Counted from the first letter of the stretch, positions 10,930 to 22,315 are shown. The stretch: DNA of 64,000 nucleotides from Branchiostoma floridae (GCF_000003815.2 NC_049995.1:637920-701919); one strand, 5' to 3'. A program made the numbers and translations. Notes: generated by a model from the sequence alone, not told the origin.

Positions 10930-11345
10930 ACGAGGTTACAGGAGCCAAACATGTCCTTTTGTCGTAACAAGTGGCCAAAACATGGCAAACTTAAGCACTT
11001 TTAGGTACCGTATTCACCAACTGTTATCAAATCTAAATGGTCATATGATCAAGGCATTCCTGTTCCAAATTTCAGGTCATTATAATGTAGTAACAGGGTA
11101 CAGGGGCCAAAAAAGCCTTAAAAACTCAGTAAAATCATTTTAAAGTCATGAAAAACATGAAAAAAAGCTAAGGAGCATTGGCCCAATCCTTGTGCCAAGT
11201 TTCAGGCAATTTGGTCCAGGAACGACGGAGATGAAGCGCTTTGAATTTTTGACAGAAGGAAAAAAAACATTACAAATAAAATATATATATATATATTGCA
11301 ATCCATACTGTTGTATGGATTGAAATATAGCAAAGCAAATACAAT
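10930..11345 (+). repeat. repeat family ending in a small hairpin, copy 2
   Basis: It has the same order as the preceding unit ('caggagccaaacatgtcc', 'ccaggaacgacggagatgaa'). It ends with a perfect 10-bp hairpin, CAATCCATAC/GTATGGATTG, at 11299-11322. Confidence 0.65.
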
Positions 11346-11962
11346 GTATTTCAACATACCTGAGGCATAGATGAAATTTAATTACACATATAGAACAAAG
11401 GAATGAGTTAAAGTATTTCATTCATCGAATCTTCAGACAAATCTACCGGTGGCATAAGGTGGCCAAGGAGTAATCTAAGCCACTACTATACTGTCGACAC
11501 TGAAACAGTGAGGAGCATTTCTGTTGAAAATGGTGTTGCTGCTCCTCCCCGTGGCCATAATAAAAGAATAGAATATTCCTGGTGGTAATGCTTTCACAAT
11601 TAATTTATATCTTTATTTGGACTAATTCAGTGACCCGTGCATATCCCTGTAAAAGGGTCGCACCAAACAGGTAGGACAGCAATTAACACATACTTGGCAA
11701 CACCAGTATTGAATAAAAATGCTTTTTGTCTGTTTCAATGGTCCTCGTGGCTCAGAAAACTTCTTGATAAGCTAAACTCCTTATGCCACCAGTAGATCTG
11801 CCTGGAGATTATCATTTACCAGCCGACAAGATAGCTGTTATGAAGATAAATACGTCAAGACTTCTTGAAATGAAGTATTAAACCAAACTTTAATAGTAAA
11901 GTCAAGGAGAAATTCCACGACAATCAATCGGCTAACCTCACAAAATAATATGAATTGATTAC

Positions 11963-12136
11963 CTTGTGAAAATAAGTTTTGTATAGTTTTGTCCGCCACC
12001 TCTTTTTCAACCTCTGCAGTCATCTCTTGCTGTTTTTTCACAGAGTCTGACATGAGGTCCGCACCCATGTTCTTCATACCACCCAATTTGTTAATCGTTT
12101 CTGACAGTTGCTTGGGTAGGACTGTCTTCGCTTTCC
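11963..12136 (-). CDS. gene 1 exon 3, charged helical segment
   Basis: The acceptor is ACACGTTTAG|GG and the donor TTTTCACAAG|GTAATC. It encodes 57 full codons (KAKTVLPKQL to IQNLFSQ) in phase 1/1. The first residues complete the cationic amphipathic segment begun in exon 2, across the Gly codon at the junction. The rest (DSVKKQQEMTAEVEKEVADK) looks like a charged amphipathic helix. It is Cys-free. Confidence 0.75.
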
Positions 12137-13207
12137 CTAAACGTGTGTCATAATAGAAAGTTGTTAAGTAAAGTACATTTAATAAACAAGGAGACTGCAA
12201 TGTAAGCTAGTGCTGTACATGAACTCGTATAGTATTTATTGATGAACAGTCCACAAATTAACATCTGTTTGCAAAATGAACTGTCCTATGCTACCCTACT
12301 ATGCATGCTTAGTGCGAAAGCTAGCCATATTCCAGCTAAATTTCAGGCCATTTCCATACTGATACACATACACTCGAAATATAACAATATATCCCCATAT
12401 GCTAACGTAAAATAAGCTGTAAGTGTGGATGCAGCCCTTTGGGCATATCCCGTACATATGCTCCAACCAAATGTCATTTGGTTGTAATGTAAGGGCATCG
12501 GAGAAAAATGCATTTTTAGATAAAATGGAAATTCCGTATTTAAGAAACTTTAAGCAATGTATGCCAAGAAACTTTTTGAGAAACTCAATGGAATGTATGC
12601 CAAGAACTACTTGCAGATGTGAATTGTGCAAAAACATTTATATAATAGTATTTAACTTAGCAACATCTTGTGTGTAAACCCAAAGATTTGATACTTAGTC
12701 GACATTTCTAAGACATTTCGTAACGTGGCGTCGGACGTGGCGTAACTGGTAGAGCTTTCGGCTCGGAATCTATGGGTCCTGAGTTCGATTCCCACCGTGC
12801 ACCCGACGTTGTGCCCTTGGGAAAGGCACTTTACACGACTTTCCTTCTGTCTGTACCGTGTATGTGGCATTGTTAATATAAGTTACAAAAACTTGAGTGC
12901 AGTGCCACATCGTCCTCGTCTGTCCAAAAGCAAATAGAAAAAAAATTTCTAAGAAAAACACTGCTATTGCTTCTTATTGTTCTGAAGTGTTGCTTTTTTA
13001 ATGGTGGAATGCTAACTGATTGATGGTAGGATTTTATTTCATTACACTGCAGCAGCAACAACTAGCATATTAGCTTCTGTTATTATTGCTATGTGAAAGG
13101 CGACAATTTGTAACAGAGCCAAGGAATTGATTCCTAAGTTGTAAAAATAATAACCTACTGAAATTGAAGTATGAAAGTTCCTGTAAATAGCCATGAGAGA
13201 AACTTAC
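12137..13207. other. gene 1 intron 2
   Basis: It contains a tRNA-derived SINE (12727-12925). The stretch 12440-12620 is an old relative of the 163-bp array family. Nothing else was seen. Confidence 0.5.
12727..12925 (+). mobile_element. tRNA-derived SINE
   Basis: The head has pol III A-box-like TGGCGTAACTGG and B-box-like GAGTTCGATTCCC. It is followed by a conserved body 'cccgacgttgtgcccttggg', 'aaggcactttacacgac' and 'gagtgcagtgccacatcgt'. The same order is seen at 36885-37165. The body resembles central domains shared by metazoan SINE superfamilies, but I cannot say which one. Confidence 0.8.
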
Positions 13208-13432
13208 CAACAATATCTCCGGCGAGCTTCGCAATTGCCCCCAGGAAGCGCTTGTTGTGAGTCCAAGCTTTGTTATCTTCAGCCATTGCTGCTCGCAAGG
13301 CGTCGGCAAGGTCCTCTTCCTCTAGCTCTGACTTTGTACTTTCCTCCGAGTAGCGCGGGACATACTTCGGGGCATCTTCAGCCGCCGCTGCTCGCAAGAT
13401 GTCATGAAGGCCGTCCGGCAATTCTGAAGGAT
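13208..13432 (-). CDS. gene 1 exon 2, acidic pro-region and start of cationic segment
   Basis: The acceptor is CTCATTCCGTAG|AT and the donor GATATTGTTG|GTAAGT. It encodes 74 full codons, phase 1/1. A diverged internal duplication is visible (LHDILRAAAAEDA and LADALRAAMAEDN). The stretch SEESTKSELEEEDLAD is strongly acidic. Lys-Arg at precursor residues 104-105 precedes FLGAIAKLAGDIVGK, a cationic amphipathic sequence with hydrophobics spaced i, i+4, i+7, i+11. The arrangement fits proprotein-convertase release of a peptide, which is inference. Confidence 0.75.
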
Positions 13433-14284
13433 CTACGGAATGAGTTTCAAAACCAGACGTCAGCATTCTTGCCATACGTTTTCACTCTTAAGGAAGAAGT
13501 GTTCATCCATATCCACAGCCCTATTTTTGCCTAGTTTATTACAGAAGGTGGTTCAACTTGAAGTGGACATTAACCCTAGCTGCCTATGCCAAGTTTGACG
13601 CTGTATAACTGCCAAACACGCTGGTCCGTTGCTAGTCTATTCTTCTCGTTGCTTTGCTAATAGGCCACACTCATTGGCGGGTCTGACCGGCCCGTACGGC
13701 ATAATACAGTAAACAGCAGAAGTGTTTCCGAAGATTACGATCGATTAGTTTGTGATACAAATAAACAAAAGCACGTACATGAAAAATAAAAAAAAATGTC
13801 GGCTTTGAAATGACTTAAAACTTAAAAAGTGTCAGTGCAACACAGCGTTCAAAATCCCCGTCTTCATGGGACGTGACAAAGCCACTTGTGCTAGGGCAAG
13901 CACAGCTGGTGACTGTTCCTAAAATATTGTTGGCACAAATTCAACGATAGCACTGTAAGTTTGTAATTTTTCGACTTGCCATGGAAACTTATGGGTTTCT
14001 AACAGGCATATTATACCAAATTTACCAATTTCAGTTTGAATAATGAGGTTTCAAGGCTTTCTTGGTATACAACACGTATTTTCCTATATGATAGTATCCT
14101 ATGTACATTATGTTACATTTTCATAATTTATGCTAATCCGACGGTATCATTGTTAAAAACTAAAGATGACTGACCGTTTCAAAATCAGGTTATTTCCACT
14201 CAAATTGCGTCAACACCTTTCATCACATTCATATCGAATATACAGAGTTTTGAACTTCTTATTGCAATCACAAACATAATGATC
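13433..14284. other. gene 1 intron 1 (start), nothing recognised
   Basis: No exon, element boundary or RNA was recognised. Confidence 0.4.
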
Positions 14285-14480
14285 TGTAGCCACAAACTAA
14301 GTATAGAAACCGGAAGAAATACTAAAAGTCTACGTGACCAGAGGTTTTGTCCATTCTGCGCAAATGAGATCGAAGACGAACGTCATTCTGCTATGGATTG
14401 TTCATGATATAATAATAAACGCACAAGCCGTTCACATTACTTTCCGCTTGCTCTAAATAGGTTGCTACTCTCTGTTCGAC
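14285..14480 (+). mobile_element. LINE ORF2 C-terminal fragment
   Basis: It translates to 'SHKLSIETGRNTKSLRDQRF', then 'CPFCANEIEDERHSAMDCS', the S-H-x-L-x-I-E-x-G-R and C-x2-C-x-D-E-x-H-x-C tail of jockey/CR1-type elements, followed by a stop and continuing in another frame. It is a dead fragment. Confidence 0.75.
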
Positions 14481-15299
14481 AGATAAATGTTCTTACTCCG
14501 TACAAATAAACAAATATATCCACGAACGCTTTAGCAGTAGAACCATTAGTGTAAAGAACATGCTAGACCCAATTTGTTGATTTATTCAAACCTGTAGAAA
14601 TCTTTATATGCTTGTTAAGTTGTACTGTAAGAAGTTGTTATAGACCTTACAAAAGTAGCTACACTTTTGTCGTGTCTATACAGATTCTGTTATGATCGTA
14701 ACTGAGGCCGTTTCGAGGAGGGGGGGGGGTGCTCCCCGACCCAAGCAATCTCACGAAAGCCCGATCTAGATAGGGATAAATTAAAGTCCAATAAAAGCAA
14801 ACAAGTACGTACGATTCTTTGAATCTTTGTTTTTTTTTTTTTTTTTTTACATGGCTTAGCTTCGGTTCAACTAGAAAACATTTAAATGACTTCCAGCCCA
14901 TTTAAGGTTAAGGAATAGATATAAGGGTTCCTTAAGTTTAATTCATTGAGGCACAGGGTTGATTCTACCACAGTCATTAAACGTTAGATGTTAAGATATA
15001 CCAAAATTTGCCATCCAGCCATTTTAAATGCTAAAACCAAAGTCAAATCAATGTACGTCAGCGTAAAACACAGGTTAATTCTTAGTTTAAATAGAGAAAT
15101 TGATATTTGACAACATACGTGAAAATGTTAATTTATATGTCCCGATGTGTGATTTTATGTCATTAACTTTAATTTAGACAACCTTATTGATGACCTACAC
15201 TCTTCTCCACTAATTTTTTCTTACATTTACAGCTTCAGACGTAACATTATTAAACGTTCGCAAACAGAATGTGCATCTAAGATGGATAAGATAACCCCG
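14481..15299. other. intronic, homopolymer tracts
   Basis: It holds a G run at 14720-14729 and a T run at 14830-14848, and no coding signal. Confidence 0.4.
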
Positions 15300-15590
15300 T
15301 TAAAGTTGAAACACCTGCTCCTTTGTTGCGCATACAGACCACCGGACGATAATAAATTTCCTCACCGCTTTCAGACAAAGCCAAGAAAAAGCATCCGACT
15401 CAAACTTGGTAGTAACCATTACGGGAGACTTAAACTGTGACCAGATCTAAGACAATGGTCCATCCGAAGATTTGACATTTCTTTGAGACCTCCACGACCT
15501 TACCAATATCATGCCTGAAAGCAGCTCTTCTCTGCTAGATACCATCCTTACATAAGTACATCCAACTGTAACCATGGTATATTGAACATT
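15300..15590 (+). mobile_element. LINE endonuclease (APE-type) fragment
   Basis: One frame reads 'LLLCCAYRPPDDNKFPHRF', the Y-R-P-P endonuclease motif. After a frame change it reads 'NLVVTITGDLNCDQI' (the T-G-D-x-N active-site motif) and 'LHDLTNIMPESSSSLLDTIL' (the L-L-D-x-I-L motif), with in-frame stops. It is degenerate. Confidence 0.7.
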
Positions 15591-15708
15591 AAAGGAGAAT
15601 ATAGTTGGTATCATTTTTACTACTATGTATGCATAGTAAGTGCCCTAAGCAACAGTGATGTTTGTCTTTTTACAACTCGTGTTCACACATTGTATATTAT
15701 GTATGCAT

Positions 15709-15880
15709 GTGTAACAGTGGTGTTCAAGTACTGCGTATCGTCCTTGCCCAAGGGCACTAGTGCTTTTGTGGCGACAGCGATAGCGTTCGTGATTTGTAAT
15801 CTGCCGCCCCGGGTTCGATCCCCGGGTGGGGGCATGTTGTTTCTTTCTGTTCTTACTCGCCCCTCAGGTTGTTTCACTGG
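15709..15880 (+). mobile_element. tRNA-derived SINE-like unit 1
   Basis: The head is 'gtgtaacagtggtgttcaag', with tRNA-like middle ('gtgatttgtaatctgcc') and B-box GGGTTCGATCCCC. The tail is 'gttgtttctttctgttctta' plus 'ctcgcccctcaggttgtttc'. Two more units follow. Anticodon-position bases read TGT. Confidence 0.65.
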
Positions 15881-15881
15881 A

Positions 15882-15953
15882 TCCCACAGTGGGAATCGAA
15901 CCCGGGCCTTGGCGGTGAGAGCGCCAAATCCTAACCACTAGATTAGTGTAACA
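15882..15953 (-). pseudogene. tRNA-Glu(CUC)-like sequence, degenerate
   Basis: The minus strand reads TCTAGTGGTTAGGATTTGGC, then the 5-bp anticodon stem TGGCG/CGCCA around loop CTCTCAC (anticodon CUC) and the T-loop GGTTCGATTCC, close to eukaryotic tRNA-Glu. The acceptor and T stems are broken: the 5' acceptor is replaced by sequence of the adjoining SINE-like unit, and T-stem bases mismatch. Confidence 0.6.
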
Positions 15954-16125
15954 GTGGGTTCTAGCGCTGCCAAACTGACCACGCCAACAGCTCTTGAGCT
16001 TTTGGTGTTGTGGTTAGCATGTTGGATTTGTGATCCGGCTGCCCGGGTTCGGCGCGGGTTTAAATCCCGGGAGTCGGGGTGTTGTTTCTTTCTGTTCTTA
16101 CTCGCCCCTCTGGTCGTTTCACTGG
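15946..16125 (+). mobile_element. tRNA-derived SINE-like unit 2
   Basis: It has the same head (gtgtaacagtggg) and the same 45-bp tail as unit 1, but a different tRNA-like middle. 'gtggttagcatgttggattt' has a foldable 5-bp anticodon stem (TTGGA/TCCGG, loop TTTGTGA) and the B-box region 'gggttcggcgcgggtttaaa' with an insertion. Confidence 0.6.
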
Positions 16126-16226
16126 TTCCCATGCCGACCCTGTGAGTAACAGGCTAGCGGATGTGCCACACAGGGATGTCGAACTCGGAGATTCGAGGAC
16201 GAATCTTGAAAAGAAAAGGGGGAGTA

Positions 16227-16389
16227 GTGTAACAGTGGTGTTCAAGTACTGCCCAAGGGCACTAGTGCTTTTGTGGCGACAGCGATAGCGTTCGTGATTT
16301 GTAATCTGCCACCCCGGGTTTGAACCCGGGGTGGGGGCATGTTGTTTCTTTCTGAATTCTGTTCTTACTCACCCCTCTGGTTGTTTCAC
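16227..16389 (+). mobile_element. tRNA-derived SINE-like unit 3
   Basis: It is nearly identical to unit 1 (head, 'gcactagtgcttttgtggcg', B-box GGGTTTGAACCCG, tail), with a 20-bp internal deletion and a small insertion in the tail. Confidence 0.65.
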
Positions 16390-17006
16390 ATATAGCAGTC
16401 TTTTATGTGTAATCTCTGGTCCTTGTGTTAATACCCTGTCTTTCAGTCCTGCTCTACAAGACAAACGGATTGTCTGCCAAACAGAACCTTGCACTTGTAT
16501 GGTAGAGGTAACAGGACTAGTTCATCAATATCAGTAGAATAATGCCGACTAATTAGTGGGGAATAAATACAACATCAAGCTAGGGTCTGGAAATCAGTCT
16601 GTACAGAGAAGCACTGTCGTAACACTTCAATAGAATACCCGCCGAGCCGCATTGAAGCCTGATCCGTCGAACCGCTGACTGTAATTGTGAGTATAGTATA
16701 GTATGATATATTTGTTAAAACACAACGCAATGTCCGATTCCATGTAACCTTGTCACAACGGCTCATGTTTAGGGATTCCTTAGCGCACTGATTATTCTTG
16801 TTGTACCCAGATTGTTGTATTTTTGTACCTCAATAGATGTACTTTGCCAGGACTAGAATCTAGTCGAACCATCTTTGCCTGTGTTAGAGTAAAGTTACGG
16901 TAAAGTACTAGTAAGTGGTTACACAACTCTAGCAAGTACTTTGAGAGCGGCGCATTAAAATGTGGATTGTGTGACCACTACCTGATGTACGCGTATCGAG
17001 GCATAA

Positions 17007-17207
17007 AACAACTCCCGCCTAAAATGGATCTCAGCAAGAATCCCCAAACTATTTGACAGGGAACAGTTCAAAAGCAACCCAGCAAGGTTTCCTAGGAGTG
17101 CGCTTGCTGTGTTTGATTCTGTTCAGGACATGTGGAGTGTGTACTGGACTGGCAAACTGGAGTGCTCGAAAGCTAGCTGTCAACGGCATCAACATTTAAA
17201 AAAATAA
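17007..17207 (+). other. open frame of unknown origin, possibly retroelement debris
   Basis: A 66-codon frame without upstream ATG contains 'WISARIPKLFDREQF', 'SALAVFDSVQDMW' and 'VYWTGKLEC', with protein-like composition. It ends in an A-rich run with TAA. Just upstream, another frame reads 'KCGLCDHYLM'. No splice sites are convincing. Confidence 0.3.
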
Positions 17208-17499
17208 GTCTGGTACACATACCTAGTTGTGGTTATTGACTAAACAGGAAAAACTAAGTGAAGGTTGTACAATGAATACTGAAGCGATCATTATACATAT
17301 TTCTATAACAGAAAAGCGAGGAGAAGTTGAATTTATCCAACGATAGTTTGATTTTGTATCCGTTAACTGAATGTTTTCAGCAAGTCTTCTCGTGACCTCT
17401 ACTACCGGTGTGGAAAAAAATGTGCAATCATCATTTATGATGAAACACGTCAGCCCCTTCATCACAACTTCAGCACTCAACACTCCTTGTAAAACGTCA

Positions 17500-17960
17500 T
17501 CTTTCTACAACGCATAGCATACGCCTGCACAGCATGGGATACTGCTCCATATCAGGACCTACAGAACCCCCCCCCCAAAAAAAAAACATACAGAACCGGG
17601 CGAGAAAACTAATACTGAAGGCTCCACACAGAACAACATCAACTGAAGTACACTCTAGGCTGGGCTGGACGGACATTAATTAAGGCAACACATCAATACT
17701 ATAACGCTGCACTTGTCTAAAAAGCTCTGAACAATCAACTCCCACCCTTCATGCGCCAGATTTTTGTCAACTGCCGATTTCAAGGCAAAAGACCAACCAG
17801 GCAAAGCACAAGCAGCGAACTTGCTGCCCCCCCCTCAAAAAAAAACCCACCAAAAACATTCAAAAGAGCCATCGCCTACCGTGGACCACCGTGGACCCAA
17901 CCTTTAGAACAGACATACACACAGCCCAAACTCAGGCTTCCTTTAAGAGATTCTTATAGT
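17500..17960 (+). mobile_element. LINE reverse-transcriptase C-terminal fragment
   Basis: It translates in broken frames to 'RIAYACTAWDTAPYQDLQN', then 'LILKAPHRTTSTEVHSRLGW' and 'LPPFMRQIFVN', the pattern after the RT thumb of jockey/CR1-type LINEs (Q-x-R-A-x-L, L-G-W). It is interrupted by C and A homopolymers at 17571-17587 and 17827-17846. Confidence 0.6.
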
Positions 17961-19367
17961 AACGTGAACGACCAAAATGAACGGATTCGAATCATGGAGC
18001 AGATCTCACTATCGTGCATTTTGTATACAGACATATAAGACTCACTAGGACTTTAAATGATGTCTGTCTGTTATATACGTTGCCTGACCCTTGCCTCTTC
18101 TCTCATGACCTCAATGAATAGAGGCCTGCACTCCTATATGAGCTTTTATAGATAAACAGAGGATCGAACAAAATGATACGATGGTTTGTTATGATACTAA
18201 TTATTAAAATGATAATAATAAACTAGAGTTCCACGAACACATCCCTTTGCCAAATAAACCAGGTTTGTAATGTAGAAAGAGTTTATATGTTAATTTGATA
18301 AGGTCACACGAACTCTTATCATTTAGATTTTGGCGACCTAATACCTCCATGAAATATAAGAGGTTGTGTAAATTTTATGCAAATGGCTCATTAGGGCCCC
18401 AAAATCTAATGGGTGGAGAGGTACATGTGTGATGTGTATGTTAGTCTGGAAGGAAGGGGGATTTTTTTGGCAGGGGAGTTGAAGGGTAGAGTTGATCTTT
18501 TGATGTCACTGGAGTGTTCTATTCTTGTAATATTAAGAAAGAAGTTTACAAGTTCTTGCCCGAGTCTAATTGCAACATGGACCATACAGAAAAAAAGACT
18601 TTGGTATAGATAACAATGGTGACAAGTAGAGACTGACTATTCTAGTAATGATATGTACTGCTGACAGCTACAATCTAAGCATATTGGGTTTGACTTGTGG
18701 GTTATCATATGTGACGTTAACAGCCTATGATAGTAAGCAAGTGAGCGCAGATCACTTTAGTTGATTAGCGGCCTCGAACGACATCACGTGACTGAACTCA
18801 GAAGCCCCCCGGCCAGGGAGGTCAGCCATGCCAGGCTGCGTTGGTCAGGTCTCAGCAAAATCTTACGATAGTTTCAATGTTTTACCCAACCACCACGTGG
18901 TTTTCAATCTTGTGAGAACGCCATTAAACTTTACCAAGCCCACTCCTTCTCCGTCTCATTCAATCCGGTATGAAGTGTGAGAGAGCAGATAATTACAAGG
19001 TTATAAATTTACATGTAGTTTTGTTTTGTTAGTTAACGTTTCGAAATTTTTGTGGGTTTTGCAGGCCCCTTCGAATAGCTCTTTTCTTTCCTGGTCAATA
19101 GAGAGAGGCAGTAAGAAATAAAATGGATTTCGTCTTACACCAGTTTTGAAATACAATACTAATGACAGATTCTTTCGCCCACAGGTAGCTTTTTGTACCA
19201 CCCTTTCTCAATTGCAAGTGGGTGGGCGCTAATTCTAAATTAGCACATTGCCGATCTTACCTCATATTAATCTAGTAACATGAAAAAGTTTTTCGTAGAG
19301 TATTCCTTCTTTAGCTTCTTGAAAAATCTTAACTTACAATCATCTGTAGACAGTCTATGAAAAAATA

Positions 19368-19368
<1 letters not shown>
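17961..19368. other. intronic, nothing recognised
   Basis: No exon, RNA or bounded element was recognised. Confidence 0.4.

Positions 19369-19416
<48 letters not shown>
19369..19416. repeat. (TA)n microsatellite
   Basis: About 22 AT dinucleotides. Confidence 0.95.
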
Positions 19417-19418
<2 letters not shown>

Positions 19419-19730
19419 CAGCCTTTTAAACAATGTACATACATGTATATGCTTATTGTCTAACTGTGCACTCATAGAGTTCCATAGAGAAGAGTAACCG
19501 GTATTCTTTAGAATTTCCCTTATGTGTTGTAACCAGTATTTCTTACAGCTGTTCATATACAAAGTAAAGCATCTACTTGTAGGGGATGCATATACAGAGA
19601 AAAGCATCTATTTGTAGGGGATGATGTGATGAAAAGTCCAAATGTCCAAAACTTGACTGATCTATCTAAGTCAATTGGGAACATCCCAAGCTCTGCTCTA
19701 CCAGCTATGTTACTTGCATTTCTATGTATG

Positions 19731-20800
19731 CCGGTGTGACAGCGATCTCGCCCCCCCCCGGCTAGTGATCTCGCCCCCCTACCTCGCCCCCATTTAGCGA
19801 TTTCGCCCCCCCCCCCAAAATAAACGGGTTTACATGACATTTTAGAAGAATGGTATAAATCACAAAATGCAGTTTTAGAATGATATAAGTACACGAGTTT
19901 GATACATAACTCCATTCATAGTATCAATATTAACGTAATTACATGGTAATAAGATAGTTGAACTTGTTTCAGAGGGTTGGGTCCCTTGTATTCCCATTAT
20001 TGCATATACCCGAGTTTTGACATAAGATGTATTTCATTGTATTCACCTGTCCTCAAGCAACCTATATATCTCNNNNNNNNNNNNNNNNNNNNNNNNNNNN
20101 NNNNNNNNNNNNNNNNNNNNNNNNNNNNNNNNNNNNNNNNNNNNNNNNNNNNNNNNNNNNNNNNNNNNNNNNCCACAAAAGAACTATGTAATGTCTTTAT
20201 TAGTTATGCAAATATTAGCTATTATCTAGAATAACGCACATTTTGGTATTTGAACCTGGCCAAGGGATATCTTCACCTCCAACATGACTGTTTTTCTAGT
20301 ATTTAGGAACTGATGCATTTACCCGTGTTTCTTAAGACTGGTACTTTACCAGTGTTTTTGTAGCATTTAGCAACAGTTATATCAACTTGCGCGTAGATAG
20401 TGTTTATAAATGAGAAACTATTATTCACGTGTGTTTTTGTTAGTGCTTTAGAAATGTTTCCAGCAAAAGAAAGAAAACACTGTGACAAATTGAAAACATA
20501 TAGCTGACGTATTCCGTACCATAGACGGTGTTGATTTTAACGTTCGCAGTAGCACTGTTTTTATGCCACCTCAGCTGCAAAAATTGTCTTTTTCATTTCA
20601 ATGTCATGTTTGCACCGAACAATATAGTATCGACTTTCGAGGTATGACATCTTACGGTACGGTAATAAGGTGCCATATAGGTACCAGGTAACACACCATA
20701 TACGATACTCCCCAGGTGCAGTATAGTACCAGGTAGCGCACCTGTAATATGTAGTAACCAGCTGCTCTGGGGGGGGGGGGCGAGATCTCTGTCACACCGG
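19731..20800. mobile_element. non-autonomous DNA transposon with 29-bp terminal inverted repeats
   Basis: The left end CCGGTGTGACAGCGATCTCG followed by a C run mirrors the right end (G run, then CGAGATCTCTGTCACACCGG) with one mismatch over 29 bp. It interrupts a LINE frame, and removing it restores that frame exactly, so the boundaries are probably right to within a base or two. I see no target-site duplication longer than 1-2 bp. Subterminal C-rich motifs (GATCTCGCCCCC, GATTTCGCCCCC) recur at the left end. It contains a 100-N gap and no ORF. Superfamily unknown. Confidence 0.75.
20073..20172. other. assembly gap (100 N)
   Basis: A nominal-size gap inside the inverted-repeat element. Confidence 1.
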
Positions 20801-21299
20801 GAACATTTTAATTTACAAAATCGGTTCTTTGTAATTTCTGCTGGGCAATTGTCATCTGAATAAGCTCTGCCGCAAATCTCACAACCATATAATATAATAG
20901 GTTTGATACATGTACTAAATAGTTTGAGCTGAGCCTTTGGAGACAGAGTTGAATGCATGAGGGGATTGAGACTGAAAATGGCTTTGAAAAGTTCTTGGAG
21001 AGGATAGCTCAAATATTGTGAAAGGGGAGATGACAGTGTACCTTCCTTTCACTAAAAGGAGCAAAATTCAGACTGAAATTGTTGTTGTTGTGTACATATA
21101 CCCTTCATTTTGGCACGATAAGCTAACCGTATGACTTGAGGGTCGTCTACCGTGTGGTGTATGACCTTACTCCTCTGGAGTATCAGGTTGTTCACAGCAC
21201 TGACTTATCATGCTAACGTTAGGCCAGTCCAATTTAATGTCTTGCTTCACGGATGCATGAAAGTCTAATTGTAGCCATTTTAGTGTTTCATGATTAATT

Positions 21300-22315
21300 A
21301 TATAAACATTAAACCAATTTGCATGATTTATGTCCAATAACGCTCACCTTCACTAAGCTTCATAATTCTGTAAGTACGAAAGTCCCATCACAAACCACTA
21401 TGGATTTATTCTATTTTCTTATTAACTATGCAAATGAGGTCTCGTCATCTGCATAATTAACATCTAGTGACATTTCTCTCTTTCTCAGCTACTTATATGT
21501 GACAAGTTTGAAAGTCCTATCATGGAATGCAGTAGATTTATAAACTTTCCTCCTTGATTATGCAAATGAGCTGACGATTTGCAAAATTAGCACTCCATCA
21601 TGCAGGTCATTACTCATTCCATCTGCTTACAAAAAATCATAACGAACCGTCAACACGTTCTCCAGTTATTCTCGTCCGAAGTTTGAAAGGAAGCCGGCAC
21701 CTGCAGTTGCAAAAAAGGCAGCTAGGGGGCCCAAACTCAAAGCAATCACTCTCTGCCCCGCGGGCTATCTACCGCTCAAAAATCGCGACCACAGCGTGTC
21801 CAGAACGCGAGATATGAAACATGGAGGTTCCGCTGCAGTACCTTAGCAAGCCCCTAGGGGGCCCATTGTCGAGCTCCCCCTTTCGTTTTCCAAACCCCTA
21901 CCCACCCACCAAATATCATCTGCATCCATCGAAGTCTTCTGGAGTTATCCTGTTCACGGACAGAAGTTTGAAAGCAAACCGGCGCCTACACTTCCAAGAA
22001 AGCAGCTAGGGGGCCCAAACTCGCAGCAATCACTCTCTGTACCGAGGGCTCTTTACCGCGCAAAAATCACGACTGCAGCATTTCCAGAACGCGAGATATG
22101 AAACATGGGGTTCCGCTGTAGTATCATAGCAAGCCGCTAGGGGGCCATTATCAACAACCCCCCCCCCCCCCCCCTTGGTTTTCCAAACCCCTACCCACCC
22201 ACCAAATATCATCAGCATCCGTCGAATTCTTCTCGAGTTATACTGTTCACAAACAGGGGGAAACACACAACCGGACTGAAAATATAACCTTAGCCATTCT
22301 GGCAAAGGTAAAAAT
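21300..22315 (+). repeat. LINE-tail-like repeat with 285-bp tandem units
   Basis: 'gaagtttgaaag' recurs at 21677 and 21962 (285 bp apart), and 'gttcacaaacag' near 22244 begins a third unit. Each unit carries 'gcagctagggggcccaaact', 'gcaatcactctctg', 'agaacgcgagatatgaaaca' and 'ccctacccacccaccaaata'. The left part ('attatgcaaatgag', 'gaatgcagtagatttataaa') matches the inverted copies at 35515-35780 and 40395-40820. There is a C run at 22159-22174. Confidence 0.75.

Larger units (their letters stand above)
5889..11962. other. gene 1 intron 3, repeat-rich
   Basis: It holds dispersed repeats (6045-6160, 7568-7690), a LINE fragment (6640-7390), a hairpin (7805-7854), a tandem duplication (8816-10167), a 163-bp array (10131-10680) and two related elements up to 11345. 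From 11346 to 11962 I see nothing. About 6200-6600 is repetitive, with the 'ccccatgtaaaa' wording occurring twice. Confidence 0.55.
19440..21012 (-). mobile_element. LINE ORF2 fragment split by a later insertion
   Basis: The minus strand reads 'LSPKAQLKLFSTCIKPIILY' and 'GCEICG', then 'AEITKNRFCKLKC' up to 20801. It resumes at 19730 with 'IHRNASNIAGRAELGMFPID' and 'KYWLQHIREILKNTGYSSLW'. These are consecutive parts of the RT C-terminal region of a jockey/CR1-like LINE. The 1.07-kb element between them is a nested insertion. A small internal duplication ('SPTNRCFSLYM' repeated) lies at 19555-19625. Confidence 0.75.

Noticed and set aside
15882-15953. Functional tRNA-Glu gene.
   Set aside because: The anticodon arm is perfect, but the 5' acceptor strand and T stem do not pair, so it is listed as a pseudogene-like sequence.
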